This document shows, piece by piece, positions 12,616 through 20,416 of a DNA stretch of 20,416 bases. Positions within the stretch are counted from its first letter, which is position 1. Each line of letters starts with the position of its first letter. Location of the stretch: positions 1-20,416 of the IMG/VR virus record IMGVR_UViG_3300028536_000107; one strand, written 5' to 3'. Below the pieces are notes generated by a model. The model was not told the DNA's origin. It searched no databases and saw only the letters and a program-made list of their open reading frames with translations. The stretch is from a virus. The position numbers and the translations under genes were made by a program.

Positions 12616-13124
12616 TGCCAGTACCGGCTGATCCCGCGCCCGCTTCCGGACCCGGGGCTCTGGCCAAGAGGACGGACGGCGGCCCGGCCCAAAAGCTCAG
12701 AGACCTGCCCGACGCCAAATACGGCGAGCAGGCGACCTACCAAGATCAGCAGAAGGCGGCACCGCTGAGCCAGACGCCAAGCGTCCCCACGGCTCCGCAA
12801 GCCAATCCCGCCGCCGACGCCGTCGTCCCCTTCGGTGCCGAGACGCAGCGCCCGGACGAGCCGGTAACCTCCGGCGCGGCCCTGGGCGCAGGCCCCGGGA
12901 CGGAGTCCCTCGGCATCCAGCCACAGCAGGTGGCCGCACAGGATGCCGGCAAAGTCAGCCAATACCTACCGATCCTTGAAGCCATGGCGAACATGCCTGA
13001 CGCGCTTCCGGGCTCTCGGATGTTTGTGAACCTGCTCAAGGCCCAAGCCGCACCGCAGCAGGGACCCACCGAGGGTCCCGCAGCCGCTCCGGTGCAGGGA
13101 GGGCCTGTGCTCGGGGCACAGTAA
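12615..13124 (+). CDS. Pro/Ala/Gln-rich protein, 169 residues
   Basis: Most of the sequence is low-complexity Pro, Ala, Gln and Gly (PADPAPASGPGALAKR; TPSVPTAPQANPAADAVVPF), with one helical part (VSQYLPILEAMANMPDAL, then FVNLLKAQAAP). It is probably largely disordered, as in scaffold or linker proteins. ATG 12615 overlaps the preceding stop and is preferred over GTG 12606. It lies ten bases before the large virion-protein gene. Function unknown. Confidence 0.7.
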   Translation: MPVPADPAPASGPGALAKRTDGGPAQKLRDLPDAKYGEQATYQDQQKAAPLSQTPSVPTAPQANPAADAVVPFGAETQRPDEPVTSGAALGAGPGTESLGIQPQQVAAQDAGKVSQYLPILEAMANMPDALPGSRMFVNLLKAQAAPQQGPTEGPAAAPVQGGPVLGAQ

Positions 13125-13133
13125 GGAAGCCCA

Positions 13134-16100
13134 GTGTCTATCTGGTCCAGCCTAACCAACGCAGTCGGCGGAGCCCTCAAGAATCTCGGAAACACTTTCG
13201 GAGGCGACCCGTCGCAGTCGGTCTCGGACCGGTTCGGCCACGCGCTGTCCGCAGCGTACGACATCGGCATCAAGGCCCCAACGGACGCCCTCTCGGTCGT
13301 CCCCAAGGCTGTCGGTGGAGGCTTCCACCAGTTCGTCAACCTGGACCAGCGTGCCTACACGGATCTGATCTCTCACCCGGTCAGCGACGTCATCGACATG
13401 CAGAACAGGGCGATGTACTCCCTGGAGCACGGCAAGGGCATCACCGGTGCCCTCAGCGACATCACCAGCAAGCAGTCGTGGATCGACTCCTGGGAGAACT
13501 CCGCCCACTACTCCCCGGGCCAGGAGATCGTCCTGGGGGCGAACAACGCCGCCGCTGCGCACAACTTCATCGGCACGGCGGCCTCGGCCGCCTATGCGCC
13601 CGTCAACGCCATGGAGAGCTTCAACAAGAACTTCGGCAACAACGCCATCAAGTCCGGCGACGTGCACGCCATCGATCAGCTGGTCGGCGGAAACAACTGG
13701 GGCAACCGCATTGCCTCGGGTTCCGTTGACGGGCTGATGCGCACCTACCTGGACCCGATGCAGAAGGTCCTCAAGCTGGGCACTGAGGGCATCAAGACCG
13801 AGAAGGCAATCGGCGGCATGGGCGAGGGTTCCTCGACCAACGTCATCGTGCCCGGCCTCAAGGCCGTCAAGAACAACCCGATCCAGTCGGGCGGCGACAT
13901 CGAGAAGGTCATGGGCCTCCAGAGAACCCAGCGCCTCGTCAACTGGTCCTCGGGCAAGGATGCGGCGACCATCGCCGAACATCCCGCTTTCCGCGGCAAC
14001 GCCTTCAAGTGGAGCATCGCGAGCGCCCTGTCGGGTGCCGGCACCCCGGAAGAGTCGACCCTGCTGATGCGCACCCTTATGGGTGACAGGCAGGCGTGGA
14101 ATCAGCTGGCCACCACCAATGCCGGACTGGCCTTCCGCCAGGCGAACATGCTCGCCCCAGCGGAGACCATGGAGAAGTTCGCCATCGCTCCGGGCGACTA
14201 CGGGGCACTGGACGACTGGCTCCAGCCGGTGGAGAAGACCAAGGCCGCAGCGGCCTCTGCGCAGCTCTCCAGCAAGCAGGACCAGTACCAGGGCGTTCTG
14301 GACGCCGCAGGCTCCCTGGTGGACCGCACATCCAGCTCCAAGCTTGCCGAGATGAGCGCCCAGAGTCGCTCGAACCTGAAGTACGCGGCGGTGCGCGATG
14401 CCACCAACCCGAGCATCCTGCACCCGTCCAGGGTGATCACTTCTATCCAGGATCATGCGTTCAACGTCCCGGTCAAGATCTACCACGCCCTGACGGACAA
14501 GCCCGCCATGGGCTTCATCAACCACGGCGACGACTCCGCCCCGGATTCGGTCCGCTCGTGGCTCAACAAGTCCTCGACGCTCACGGCCGACGAGAAGCAG
14601 ACCATCGCGGAGAAGTACGCCCGCTACGACAAGGGCCAGCGCGCCGCCGGGTGGAGCGGGATCGAGGAGCACGTCTACAGCCGCGTGGCAGATGCCCACG
14701 GCCTGGATCACTCCGTCATGGCGGATATCCTGAACCAGACGCGCGAGCGGGGACAGCTGTACGCGAACGGTGCCAAGTCGGGCGCTTACGGCGTCATCGA
14801 CACGCCCAACGGCAGCAAGCTCAACCTGCTCCCCACGGGTGACGGCGAGATCGTCGCTCATCCCGATCTGATCACCCAGCTCCAGCAGGGTGCCAACCCC
14901 ATGGCGAACCTCTCCGATGTGGAGCGGGCCATGGAGCGCATGTCCAAGTCGGGCCTCATGCCCGCCATCCAGAACATGGGCGCAGGAACCTCGCAGTTCC
15001 TCGCGGACCAGCTGGACCGGGTCTACGGGGTGTGGAAGCCGCTGTCGCTGCTCACCATGCACCGCGCCTACAACCACATCGGCGACGACTACCTGCGTGC
15101 GGTCTCCAAGCTCGGCGGCATGACCATGGCGGGCAACGCCGTCGAGGGTGCCGGAAACTTCGTGCGCAACAGGCTGTCGCGGTTCACCACGAACTCCTTC
15201 GTGCGAAACGCCGAGGGTCAGTGGGAGCAGCAGGTCAACACGGCGAGGGCGCAGTTCCACGGTCTTTTGTCTCAATCAAAAGACCAGCGTTTTCGTATGA
15301 CAAACGGCGAAGTGATCCCAGACGAGAACCGGGTGACGGCCGCACACGTGCGATCCGCCGCCGACAGGTACACGGCCCTTCGGGACAACCGCCCCGCGTT
15401 CGTCCAGCCGAAGCATCGCCTGGGCACGGGAACCTCCGTGGTGACCGGGACAAACATCCGGGTCGAGGACGCCTTCGGCGGGCCCAATGCCGACTATCAC
15501 CGCCAGCTGACCAGCTCGCAGCAGTTCTTCGAGTCTCAGATCAACGACTCGGCGCACAACCTGTACCAGGTCGGCCGGTCTCAGGTGGGCCGTCCGGGCT
15601 TCGACGTGATCAACGCGTCGGAGAACCCCGGACCCTGGCTGAAGGCGTACCTTCACTACGCCAACAACCAGCTGCGGCCCGACCCCGTGGCCGGGAAGCT
15701 CCTTCGCGGGGCGAACCCGAACGACGTCGAAGCCTGGCTGAGGAACAACCCCTCCGGCCGAGCCTACATGCGAGACCTGCACAGGTCGGACACCACGGCG
15801 CAAGTGCAGGCGGTCCAGGACCACATCGACACATACCTTCCGTCGCAGAACCTGCGGCAGGCAGCCGTCACCGGCGGCGTGAAGAAGGAGCATGTCGAGC
15901 AGCAGTGGCAGACGGCGAGCCAGCGGCCGAACGTCAACGGCAACCTGAATCTGATGATCCACGGCGGCCACCCGCACGACATCAGCCTGAAGAACACCAC
16001 CCAGAAGATCCTGAAGTGGACCGGTTCCATGCCCGACGACATCATCGTCAGGCACCCCGTCTTCAACGAGCTGTACAAGTCCCGCGTCAACAACATGATC

Positions 16101-17753
16101 AAGGTGGCTGCCGACCAGGCGGGCACCGACGGTCTGACCCTGGACGAGATCAACCGCCTGAGCCAGACAGCCATGAAGCAGGGCCGCAAGGACCTCCAGA
16201 ACCTGGTGTACGACACCTCCAGGTTCAACGACGCGGGGCACCTGCTGCGCTTCGTCAGCCCGTTCTTCAACGCCTGGTTCAACGCCATGACCTCGTGGTC
16301 CAAGCTGTTCCTGGAGAACCCCGATCTAGTCGGGAAAGCCGCCGTCGCCAAGAACGGCGTCTGGAACAACCCGCTCATGGTGGACACCACTACCGGAGAA
16401 AGGTCCAACAGTGATACGCCGCTTTCGAATCTGGCGCTCGTTGCGCACCTTCCGAAAGGCGTGGCCAAACTGCTTGGCTCCTCAGATCTGTCCTATCTGC
16501 CGATCTCAGCGTCAACGCTAGTCTCACCCACGTACGCGGACTCGATCGGAAACCCCGGCTTCGGTCCGCTCGTGCAGGTGCCTGTGAACCGGCTCGCCAA
16601 GATGTCCCCGAGTGTTGCGGAAGACCCCGCGATCGCGTGGATTCTCGGCGGCAGGATCAGCTCCAACTCGCTCAAGTCGGCGATCCCGTCGGCTGTTGCT
16701 CAGACGCTCGACGCGTTCGGCGCCGCCGGAATCACCGGAGACGCCAAGGCGTCGGACTCGGCGTTCAACACGGCCAGCCTCACCTGGCAGATCTACCAGA
16801 ACCAGATGTACGAGTACCAGCACGGCGAGCGCTCCAACCCGCCGAACATAGCGGACATCCAAGGCCAGGCCAAGTTCGTGGCGGGCCTGGACACCGTCCT
16901 GAACCGGCTGATGCCTCTGGGCTTCAAGCCCAAGGGCGCCGGCCAGTTCTACGTTGACCAGTACCACGCATTGCTGAACAAGGACCCCAAGACCGCGCAG
17001 CAGGAGTTCGTCAAGAAGTTCGGCGAAGCGGGCTACGTGTTCACACAGTCCCTGGACAACAACGTGGCGGGCATTCCGGCCACGGCGGGTGCCATCAAGG
17101 CCTACAAGCAGTACGAGAGCCTCATCGCCAAGAACCCGGAGATCGCCTCGGTGATCGTCGGCATCCAGGGCGACGGGAACTTCGACAGCATGGCCTACCA
17201 GTGGGAGCAGGCCAACGGCCTGCGCACCTACCAGACTCCTGCCGAGGCTGCCGCCAAGGCCAACGTCGGCCAGGGCTGGTACGACTACGAGTCCATGATG
17301 AGCAAGATCAACGTTGTCTTGCAGGAGCGCGGGCTGAAATCGATCAGCCAGCACGGGGCGAAGGACCTCAAGGACTTCCGGAAGCAGTACGAGCAGTCGA
17401 CGAACGATCCGACTTCTCAGTACTACAACCCGGACTGGTACGCCGCGTTCGGCGGTTACAACAAGAACGTGTACCAGCAGAAGATCCAGGCGTTGGAGAA
17501 GGTCTCGGTTGACCAGTCCATGCTGAACAACCCGGTCCGGTCCGACATCAGGTCGCTCAACGCCTACTTCCAGTTCAGGGACCAGGCCAGGTACTACCTG
17601 TCCGACAGGACCAACCAGAACCTGACGTCGTCGTCCAACAAGGACGTCGCCAACTGGTTCGACTACCAGGTTGCCGGACTGATCCAGAACGACACCAAGT
17701 TCCAGCAGGTCTACGATCGCTACCTCAAGAGCGACGACCTGACGTTCCAGTAG
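13134..17753 (+). CDS. Very large (1539-residue) virion-associated protein
   Basis: Position in the late operon, length and composition (rich in Asn, Gln, Ala and Ser, few Cys, mostly helical) indicate a structural or ejected protein. The N-terminus (MSIWSSLTNAVGGALKNLGN) is amphipathic. Regions with repeated Ala/Gly helices follow (about 130-170). A stretch at about 1024-1065 (RFNDAGHLLRFVSPFFNAWF, then WSKLF) resembles helical segments of giant phage polyvalent or inner-core proteins that travel with the DNA; this resemblance is an impression. GGAAG lies seven bases before GTG 13134. No protease, lysozyme or nuclease motif was found by eye. Alternatives are a tape-measure or a baseplate protein. 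A local AT-rich hairpin lies inside at 15261-15285. Confidence 0.75.
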   Translation: MSIWSSLTNAVGGALKNLGNTFGGDPSQSVSDRFGHALSAAYDIGIKAPTDALSVVPKAVGGGFHQFVNLDQRAYTDLISHPVSDVIDMQNRAMYSLEHGKGITGALSDITSKQSWIDSWENSAHYSPGQEIVLGANNAAAAHNFIGTAASAAYAPVNAMESFNKNFGNNAIKSGDVHAIDQLVGGNNWGNRIASGSVDGLMRTYLDPMQKVLKLGTEGIKTEKAIGGMGEGSSTNVIVPGLKAVKNNPIQSGGDIEKVMGLQRTQRLVNWSSGKDAATIAEHPAFRGNAFKWSIASALSGAGTPEESTLLMRTLMGDRQAWNQLATTNAGLAFRQANMLAPAETMEKFAIAPGDYGALDDWLQPVEKTKAAAASAQLSSKQDQYQGVLDAAGSLVDRTSSSKLAEMSAQSRSNLKYAAVRDATNPSILHPSRVITSIQDHAFNVPVKIYHALTDKPAMGFINHGDDSAPDSVRSWLNKSSTLTADEKQTIAEKYARYDKGQRAAGWSGIEEHVYSRVADAHGLDHSVMADILNQTRERGQLYANGAKSGAYGVIDTPNGSKLNLLPTGDGEIVAHPDLITQLQQGANPMANLSDVERAMERMSKSGLMPAIQNMGAGTSQFLADQLDRVYGVWKPLSLLTMHRAYNHIGDDYLRAVSKLGGMTMAGNAVEGAGNFVRNRLSRFTTNSFVRNAEGQWEQQVNTARAQFHGLLSQSKDQRFRMTNGEVIPDENRVTAAHVRSAADRYTALRDNRPAFVQPKHRLGTGTSVVTGTNIRVEDAFGGPNADYHRQLTSSQQFFESQINDSAHNLYQVGRSQVGRPGFDVINASENPGPWLKAYLHYANNQLRPDPVAGKLLRGANPNDVEAWLRNNPSGRAYMRDLHRSDTTAQVQAVQDHIDTYLPSQNLRQAAVTGGVKKEHVEQQWQTASQRPNVNGNLNLMIHGGHPHDISLKNTTQKILKWTGSMPDDIIVRHPVFNELYKSRVNNMIKVAADQAGTDGLTLDEINRLSQTAMKQGRKDLQNLVYDTSRFNDAGHLLRFVSPFFNAWFNAMTSWSKLFLENPDLVGKAAVAKNGVWNNPLMVDTTTGERSNSDTPLSNLALVAHLPKGVAKLLGSSDLSYLPISASTLVSPTYADSIGNPGFGPLVQVPVNRLAKMSPSVAEDPAIAWILGGRISSNSLKSAIPSAVAQTLDAFGAAGITGDAKASDSAFNTASLTWQIYQNQMYEYQHGERSNPPNIADIQGQAKFVAGLDTVLNRLMPLGFKPKGAGQFYVDQYHALLNKDPKTAQQEFVKKFGEAGYVFTQSLDNNVAGIPATAGAIKAYKQYESLIAKNPEIASVIVGIQGDGNFDSMAYQWEQANGLRTYQTPAEAAAKANVGQGWYDYESMMSKINVVLQERGLKSISQHGAKDLKDFRKQYEQSTNDPTSQYYNPDWYAAFGGYNKNVYQQKIQALEKVSVDQSMLNNPVRSDIRSLNAYFQFRDQARYYLSDRTNQNLTSSSNKDVANWFDYQVAGLIQNDTKFQQVYDRYLKSDDLTFQ
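15261..15285. other. Perfect 9-bp inverted repeat inside the 1539-codon gene
   Basis: GGTCTTTTG pairs exactly with CAAAAGACC around TCTCAAT. The segment is clearly more AT-rich than its surroundings and encodes LLSQSKDQRF at about residues 709-718. A stem this perfect within coding sequence is unusual here. Confidence 0.5.
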
Positions 17754-17761
17754 GAGGATCG

Positions 17762-18742
17762 ATGCCCAAGGCCCCATCGGTACCGGGCTTCGATTCCCCC
17801 AGCGTCGCACCCTCGTCCGGAGCCTCGGCTCCGTCGGGGGGCGGCGGCAACACGGTTGTTGTCGGCAACTACAACCTGTCCCTCCAGGCCGGCGTCAATC
17901 CCACCGACACGATCGCGACCGGCAAGAAGGTTCCGATCGGCTCCGGCGGCCGGATGATCGGCGAGGGCAATCAGGTAACCCGCGCGAAGCCGTCTGCTCC
18001 GACGTCGCAGACCGACACCGTGGCGAACGTCCTGAAGGGCTTCTCCGGGTGGTCTACCACCCAGTACGAGACCTTCCGCAACCAGGCCTACCAGATGGGC
18101 CTGACGAGCTCCAAGACCGCCGCCAAGACCGAGGTGCTGGTTGCCTGGCAGACGGTAGTCGAAGAGGCCGCCAAGGACAAGCTGGCCCCGCCGGAGCTCA
18201 TCAAGAGGGCCGTAGCGGGCGGATGGAATTCGCTCAATCCGAAGATCGTCCCCGGAGACAACGGCCTCGCGGGCACGGGCAACGCGGGCAACAACCCCAA
18301 TCCGAGCTCCTCGAACAGCTCCAGCCAGACCACCTACGTCTCCTACATGGACCCGGCCACGGCTCAGGGGACACTCGCCGACGCCTTCCAGAGGCTGTTG
18401 GGACGCAACCCCACCACGAAGGAATATCAGGCCTTCCTGAACTCCCTGTACTCGTACGAGGACAAGGAGAACACGGGCAAGTTCGACAACAAGACCACCG
18501 AGTCCGCCCCAGGCAACGCCTCCACCGGCGCTCCCGGCGAGTCGAACGTCCAGCAGAACATCGTGTCGCAGCGGCAGGTCTCCACCCGTGGAGCCCAGTT
18601 CCTCGCGGGCCAGACCGCCATCGGCAAGCCCGAAGAGGGTGCCTACCAGGCGGCCACGACCTACTTCAACGCCTTCGCCAAGGCCCTGGCGGGTCCGGCT
18701 GCGGGCATGTCGGCTTCCGGTCCGACAAATAGCGCACCGTAG
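17762..18742 (+). CDS. Low-complexity virion-region protein, 326 residues
   Basis: Three disordered stretches (PSVAPSSGASAPSGGGGN, about 13-30; NAGNNPNPSSSNSSSQ, about 174-190; ESAPGNASTGAPGESN) alternate with two helical parts: TVANVLKGFSGWSTTQYETF to about 150, and TLADAFQRLLGRNPTTKEYQ to the end. Such beads on flexible linkers suggest an adaptor joining other virion proteins. GGAGG is four bases before the ATG and lies at the end of the large gene; the next gene starts eight bases after the stop. No family is recognised. Confidence 0.75.
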   Translation: MPKAPSVPGFDSPSVAPSSGASAPSGGGGNTVVVGNYNLSLQAGVNPTDTIATGKKVPIGSGGRMIGEGNQVTRAKPSAPTSQTDTVANVLKGFSGWSTTQYETFRNQAYQMGLTSSKTAAKTEVLVAWQTVVEEAAKDKLAPPELIKRAVAGGWNSLNPKIVPGDNGLAGTGNAGNNPNPSSSNSSSQTTYVSYMDPATAQGTLADAFQRLLGRNPTTKEYQAFLNSLYSYEDKENTGKFDNKTTESAPGNASTGAPGESNVQQNIVSQRQVSTRGAQFLAGQTAIGKPEEGAYQAATTYFNAFAKALAGPAAGMSASGPTNSAP

Positions 18743-18750
18743 GAGTAGAT

Positions 18751-20361
18751 GTGGCTGGTATCTCCGGTCAGCAGCTCGTGCAGTTCGCCCTCCAGTTCCT
18801 CGGCACCCCGTATCGCTGGGGTGGGACTCAGCCCGGGGGTTTCGACTGCTCCGGGCTGATGCAGTACGTCTACGGCCACTTCGGCCTGAGCATCCCCCGG
18901 GTCACCTTCGACCAGATCCACGCCGGCCGGCAGGTTCAGAACATCCAGAGCGCCCAGGCGGGCGACCTGATCTTCTTCGACTCGGACCACAACGGCACCC
19001 CCGCCCACGTCGGCATGTACATGGGCAACGGGCAGATAGTGGTTGCGGACCACACGGGTACGCCCGTGCGCGTGCGCTCGCTGAATCAGGAAGACAAGGT
19101 CCTGGGCATCACCCGCATGTCGGGCGTGGTGGCCACGAACAGCAACTACGGCCCAGGCGACTACGCCAGCCTTCTCGGACTCACCAGCATGTCCGGGCAC
19201 TCCGGATCGGCGGCCATTCCAGCAGCTCGGCCCACCTTCGATTGGTGGTCGGGGATGGGCGTCTCCTCGGGAAACCTTAACGATGCCAATCAGAACGTCG
19301 GCCTGATCAAGGCTTTCATCCAGAACGACCCGGAGCTTGGCAACCTCTACTCGAAGGCTGTGGCCAACTCCTGGTCTCAGGACATGTTCATCTCCCAGCT
19401 GCATGCCACCAACTGGTGGCGGACGCAGTCTGACACGGTCCGCAAGAACCTGGCCATGAAGTCCACCGACCCGGCTACGTGGAACCAGACGGTCACCAAC
19501 GAGAAGTCCAAGGTCCAGGAGCTCGCCACGAAGCTCGGCGTCCCCCTGACCGGCAACTCTCTCCAGAACGTCACCAACACCGCCGCGCTGTTCGGCTACA
19601 ACGATGCCCAGATCCAGAACATGCTCTCCGCATACCTGGTGGACATCAAGAACGGCTGGTTCGGCGGGTACGCCGGACAGGTGCAGCTGGCCATCAAGGA
19701 ATACGCGATTGACCAGGGTATCCCTGTGAGCAGCGACTACGTGAACCGCAACGTTCAGAGCATCGTCGCGGGAACCAGCTCTCTGAACGCCACCAGGGCG
19801 CTCATAGCCACCCAGGCCGCCGCCGCCTTCCCTATGTATGCGGATCAGATCAACAAGGGTGTCACGGTGGGCGAGATCGCCAAGCCGTACGCCTCGGCGC
19901 TGTCCCAGATCCTGGAGCAGAACCCCGACCACGTCGACCTGTACAACCCGCTCCTTCGCTCGGCGATGCAATTCAAGGACCCCAAGACGCAGGAACCCGC
20001 AGTCAAGCAGCTCTACGACTACGAGATCGACCTGCGCAAGAATCCCGCCTGGCTGAACACCAACAACGCCCGAGAGGGCTTGATGGCCGGCGCGCAGAAG
20101 GTTCTCACGGACCTGGGGCTCACCGCCCCGGACCTCGGTGCCGCCCCGGAGCACTCACCGAACTCCGCGACGAACATCTCGGCGTCGGTGGCCAAGCAGT
20201 CCATCGGACTGTCGGGCATCTCCGGTTCCAACCTCCCCACGCTCCAGGGCAAGGAGGCCATGGCCAACCCGACGAGCCCGACCGCGACGAACACCTCGGC
20301 CGCTTCGCTCAGTCCTAGCACCAGCTTCTCCAGCCAGGGAACAAAGCAGTTCGGAGGGTAG
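18751..20361 (+). CDS. NlpC/P60 peptidase with long helical C-terminal part
   Basis: Residues about 1-125 form an NlpC/P60 cell-wall peptidase: GTPYRWGG (18-25), catalytic C33 in FDCSGL, GDLIFF (71-76), and H86 in AHVGMYMGNG, with a likely third polar residue at H101. Such domains cut peptide stems in peptidoglycan. The following 400 residues are helical and Gln/Asn/Ala-rich with no enzyme motif, ending in a Ser/Thr-rich tail. Sitting among virion genes with no adjacent holin, it is probably carried on the particle to open the wall at entry. It is less likely the endolysin used at lysis. AGGAG five bases before GTG 18751 supports the start. Confidence 0.85.
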   Translation: MAGISGQQLVQFALQFLGTPYRWGGTQPGGFDCSGLMQYVYGHFGLSIPRVTFDQIHAGRQVQNIQSAQAGDLIFFDSDHNGTPAHVGMYMGNGQIVVADHTGTPVRVRSLNQEDKVLGITRMSGVVATNSNYGPGDYASLLGLTSMSGHSGSAAIPAARPTFDWWSGMGVSSGNLNDANQNVGLIKAFIQNDPELGNLYSKAVANSWSQDMFISQLHATNWWRTQSDTVRKNLAMKSTDPATWNQTVTNEKSKVQELATKLGVPLTGNSLQNVTNTAALFGYNDAQIQNMLSAYLVDIKNGWFGGYAGQVQLAIKEYAIDQGIPVSSDYVNRNVQSIVAGTSSLNATRALIATQAAAAFPMYADQINKGVTVGEIAKPYASALSQILEQNPDHVDLYNPLLRSAMQFKDPKTQEPAVKQLYDYEIDLRKNPAWLNTNNAREGLMAGAQKVLTDLGLTAPDLGAAPEHSPNSATNISASVAKQSIGLSGISGSNLPTLQGKEAMANPTSPTATNTSAASLSPSTSFSSQGTKQFGG

Positions 20362-20362
20362 T

Positions 20363-20416
20363 GTGGCGACTCTCAGCGACCCGCAGTTCCAGGCTTTCAT
20401 GAACGCGGAGCGAGCT
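20363..20416 (+). CDS. Start of the next virion-region gene, cut by window end
   Basis: GTG 20363 follows the previous stop by one base, with GGAGG about five bases upstream, and the frame (MATLSDPQFQAFMNAERA) stays open to the end of the window. The alternative GTG at 20361 hits a stop within 14 codons. Only 18 codons are visible, so the product cannot be named. Confidence 0.6.
   Translation, partial: MATLSDPQFQAFMNAERA

Noticed and set aside
7751-17810. Very long minus-strand ORFs opposite the terminase, portal and large virion genes (up to 707 codons)
   Set aside because: They mirror high-GC genes on the plus strand, are rich in Val, Leu, Arg, Gly and Asp without domain motifs, and have no ribosome binding sites. 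They are antisense artefacts of codon bias.
1-20416. Prophage interpretation
   Set aside because: No integrase, repressor, excisionase or attachment repeats are visible, and the bacterial flank is Gram-negative while the phage looks actinobacterial.

Overview
The window holds two kinds of DNA joined together. Positions 1 to about 1443 look like Gram-negative bacterial chromosome: a complete orotate phosphoribosyltransferase gene (pyrE), a small lipoprotein-like ORF with an internal 33-residue repeat, and only the C-terminal end of a TonB-dependent outer-membrane receptor. A Verrucomicrobia-like source is my guess from the general look of PyrE and the lipoprotein. From somewhere between 1443 and about 1614 to the end, the sequence is a tailed phage genome of actinophage type: high GC, frequent GTG starts, stop/start overlaps, strong GGAGG ribosome binding sites, and a terminase-portal-virion gene order. 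An outer-membrane receptor does not fit an actinobacterial host, and no integrase or attachment site is visible. The simplest reading is therefore a chimeric contig or clone, not a prophage.

Phage layout. (1) 1578-4387, rightward and translationally coupled: a small HNH-type protein, a DEDDy 3'-5' exonuclease with a C-terminal zinc ribbon, a C5-cytosine-methyltransferase-like protein, an unknown protein, a sigma-like HTH protein and a second unknown. (2) 4391-4470: two strong hairpins, the second a likely bidirectional terminator between converging operons. (3) 6777 down to 4476, leftward: a tight run of small genes of 52 to 116 residues. Several are under 60 codons but have clear ribosome binding sites and overlap their neighbours. 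One is the N-terminal half of an HNH-type endonuclease, one a CxxC microprotein, one a membrane protein. (4) 6778-7807: about 1 kb without convincing genes. It holds an atypical CCA-ended tRNA-like cloverleaf on the minus strand, an AT-rich stretch with clustered ATGCAT palindromes, and an unusually dense array of perfect hairpins running up to the terminase. (5) 7808 to the end, rightward: large terminase, a C2H2-like microprotein, portal, a CxxC/CC microprotein, four small or low-complexity proteins, a 1539-residue virion protein, a 326-residue low-complexity protein, an NlpC/P60 peptidase with a long helical tail, and the start of another gene.

How the genes work together. The left rightward block handles DNA (nuclease, methylation, possible transcription switching). 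The leftward block is typical of early or host-takeover genes of unknown function. The right block packages DNA and builds the virion. The 1 kb hairpin-rich region is the divergence point between the leftward and late operons, so it is where promoters, processing sites or replication signals should lie. It is the most unusual part of the window. No repressor, integrase, CRISPR array or insertion sequence was seen.
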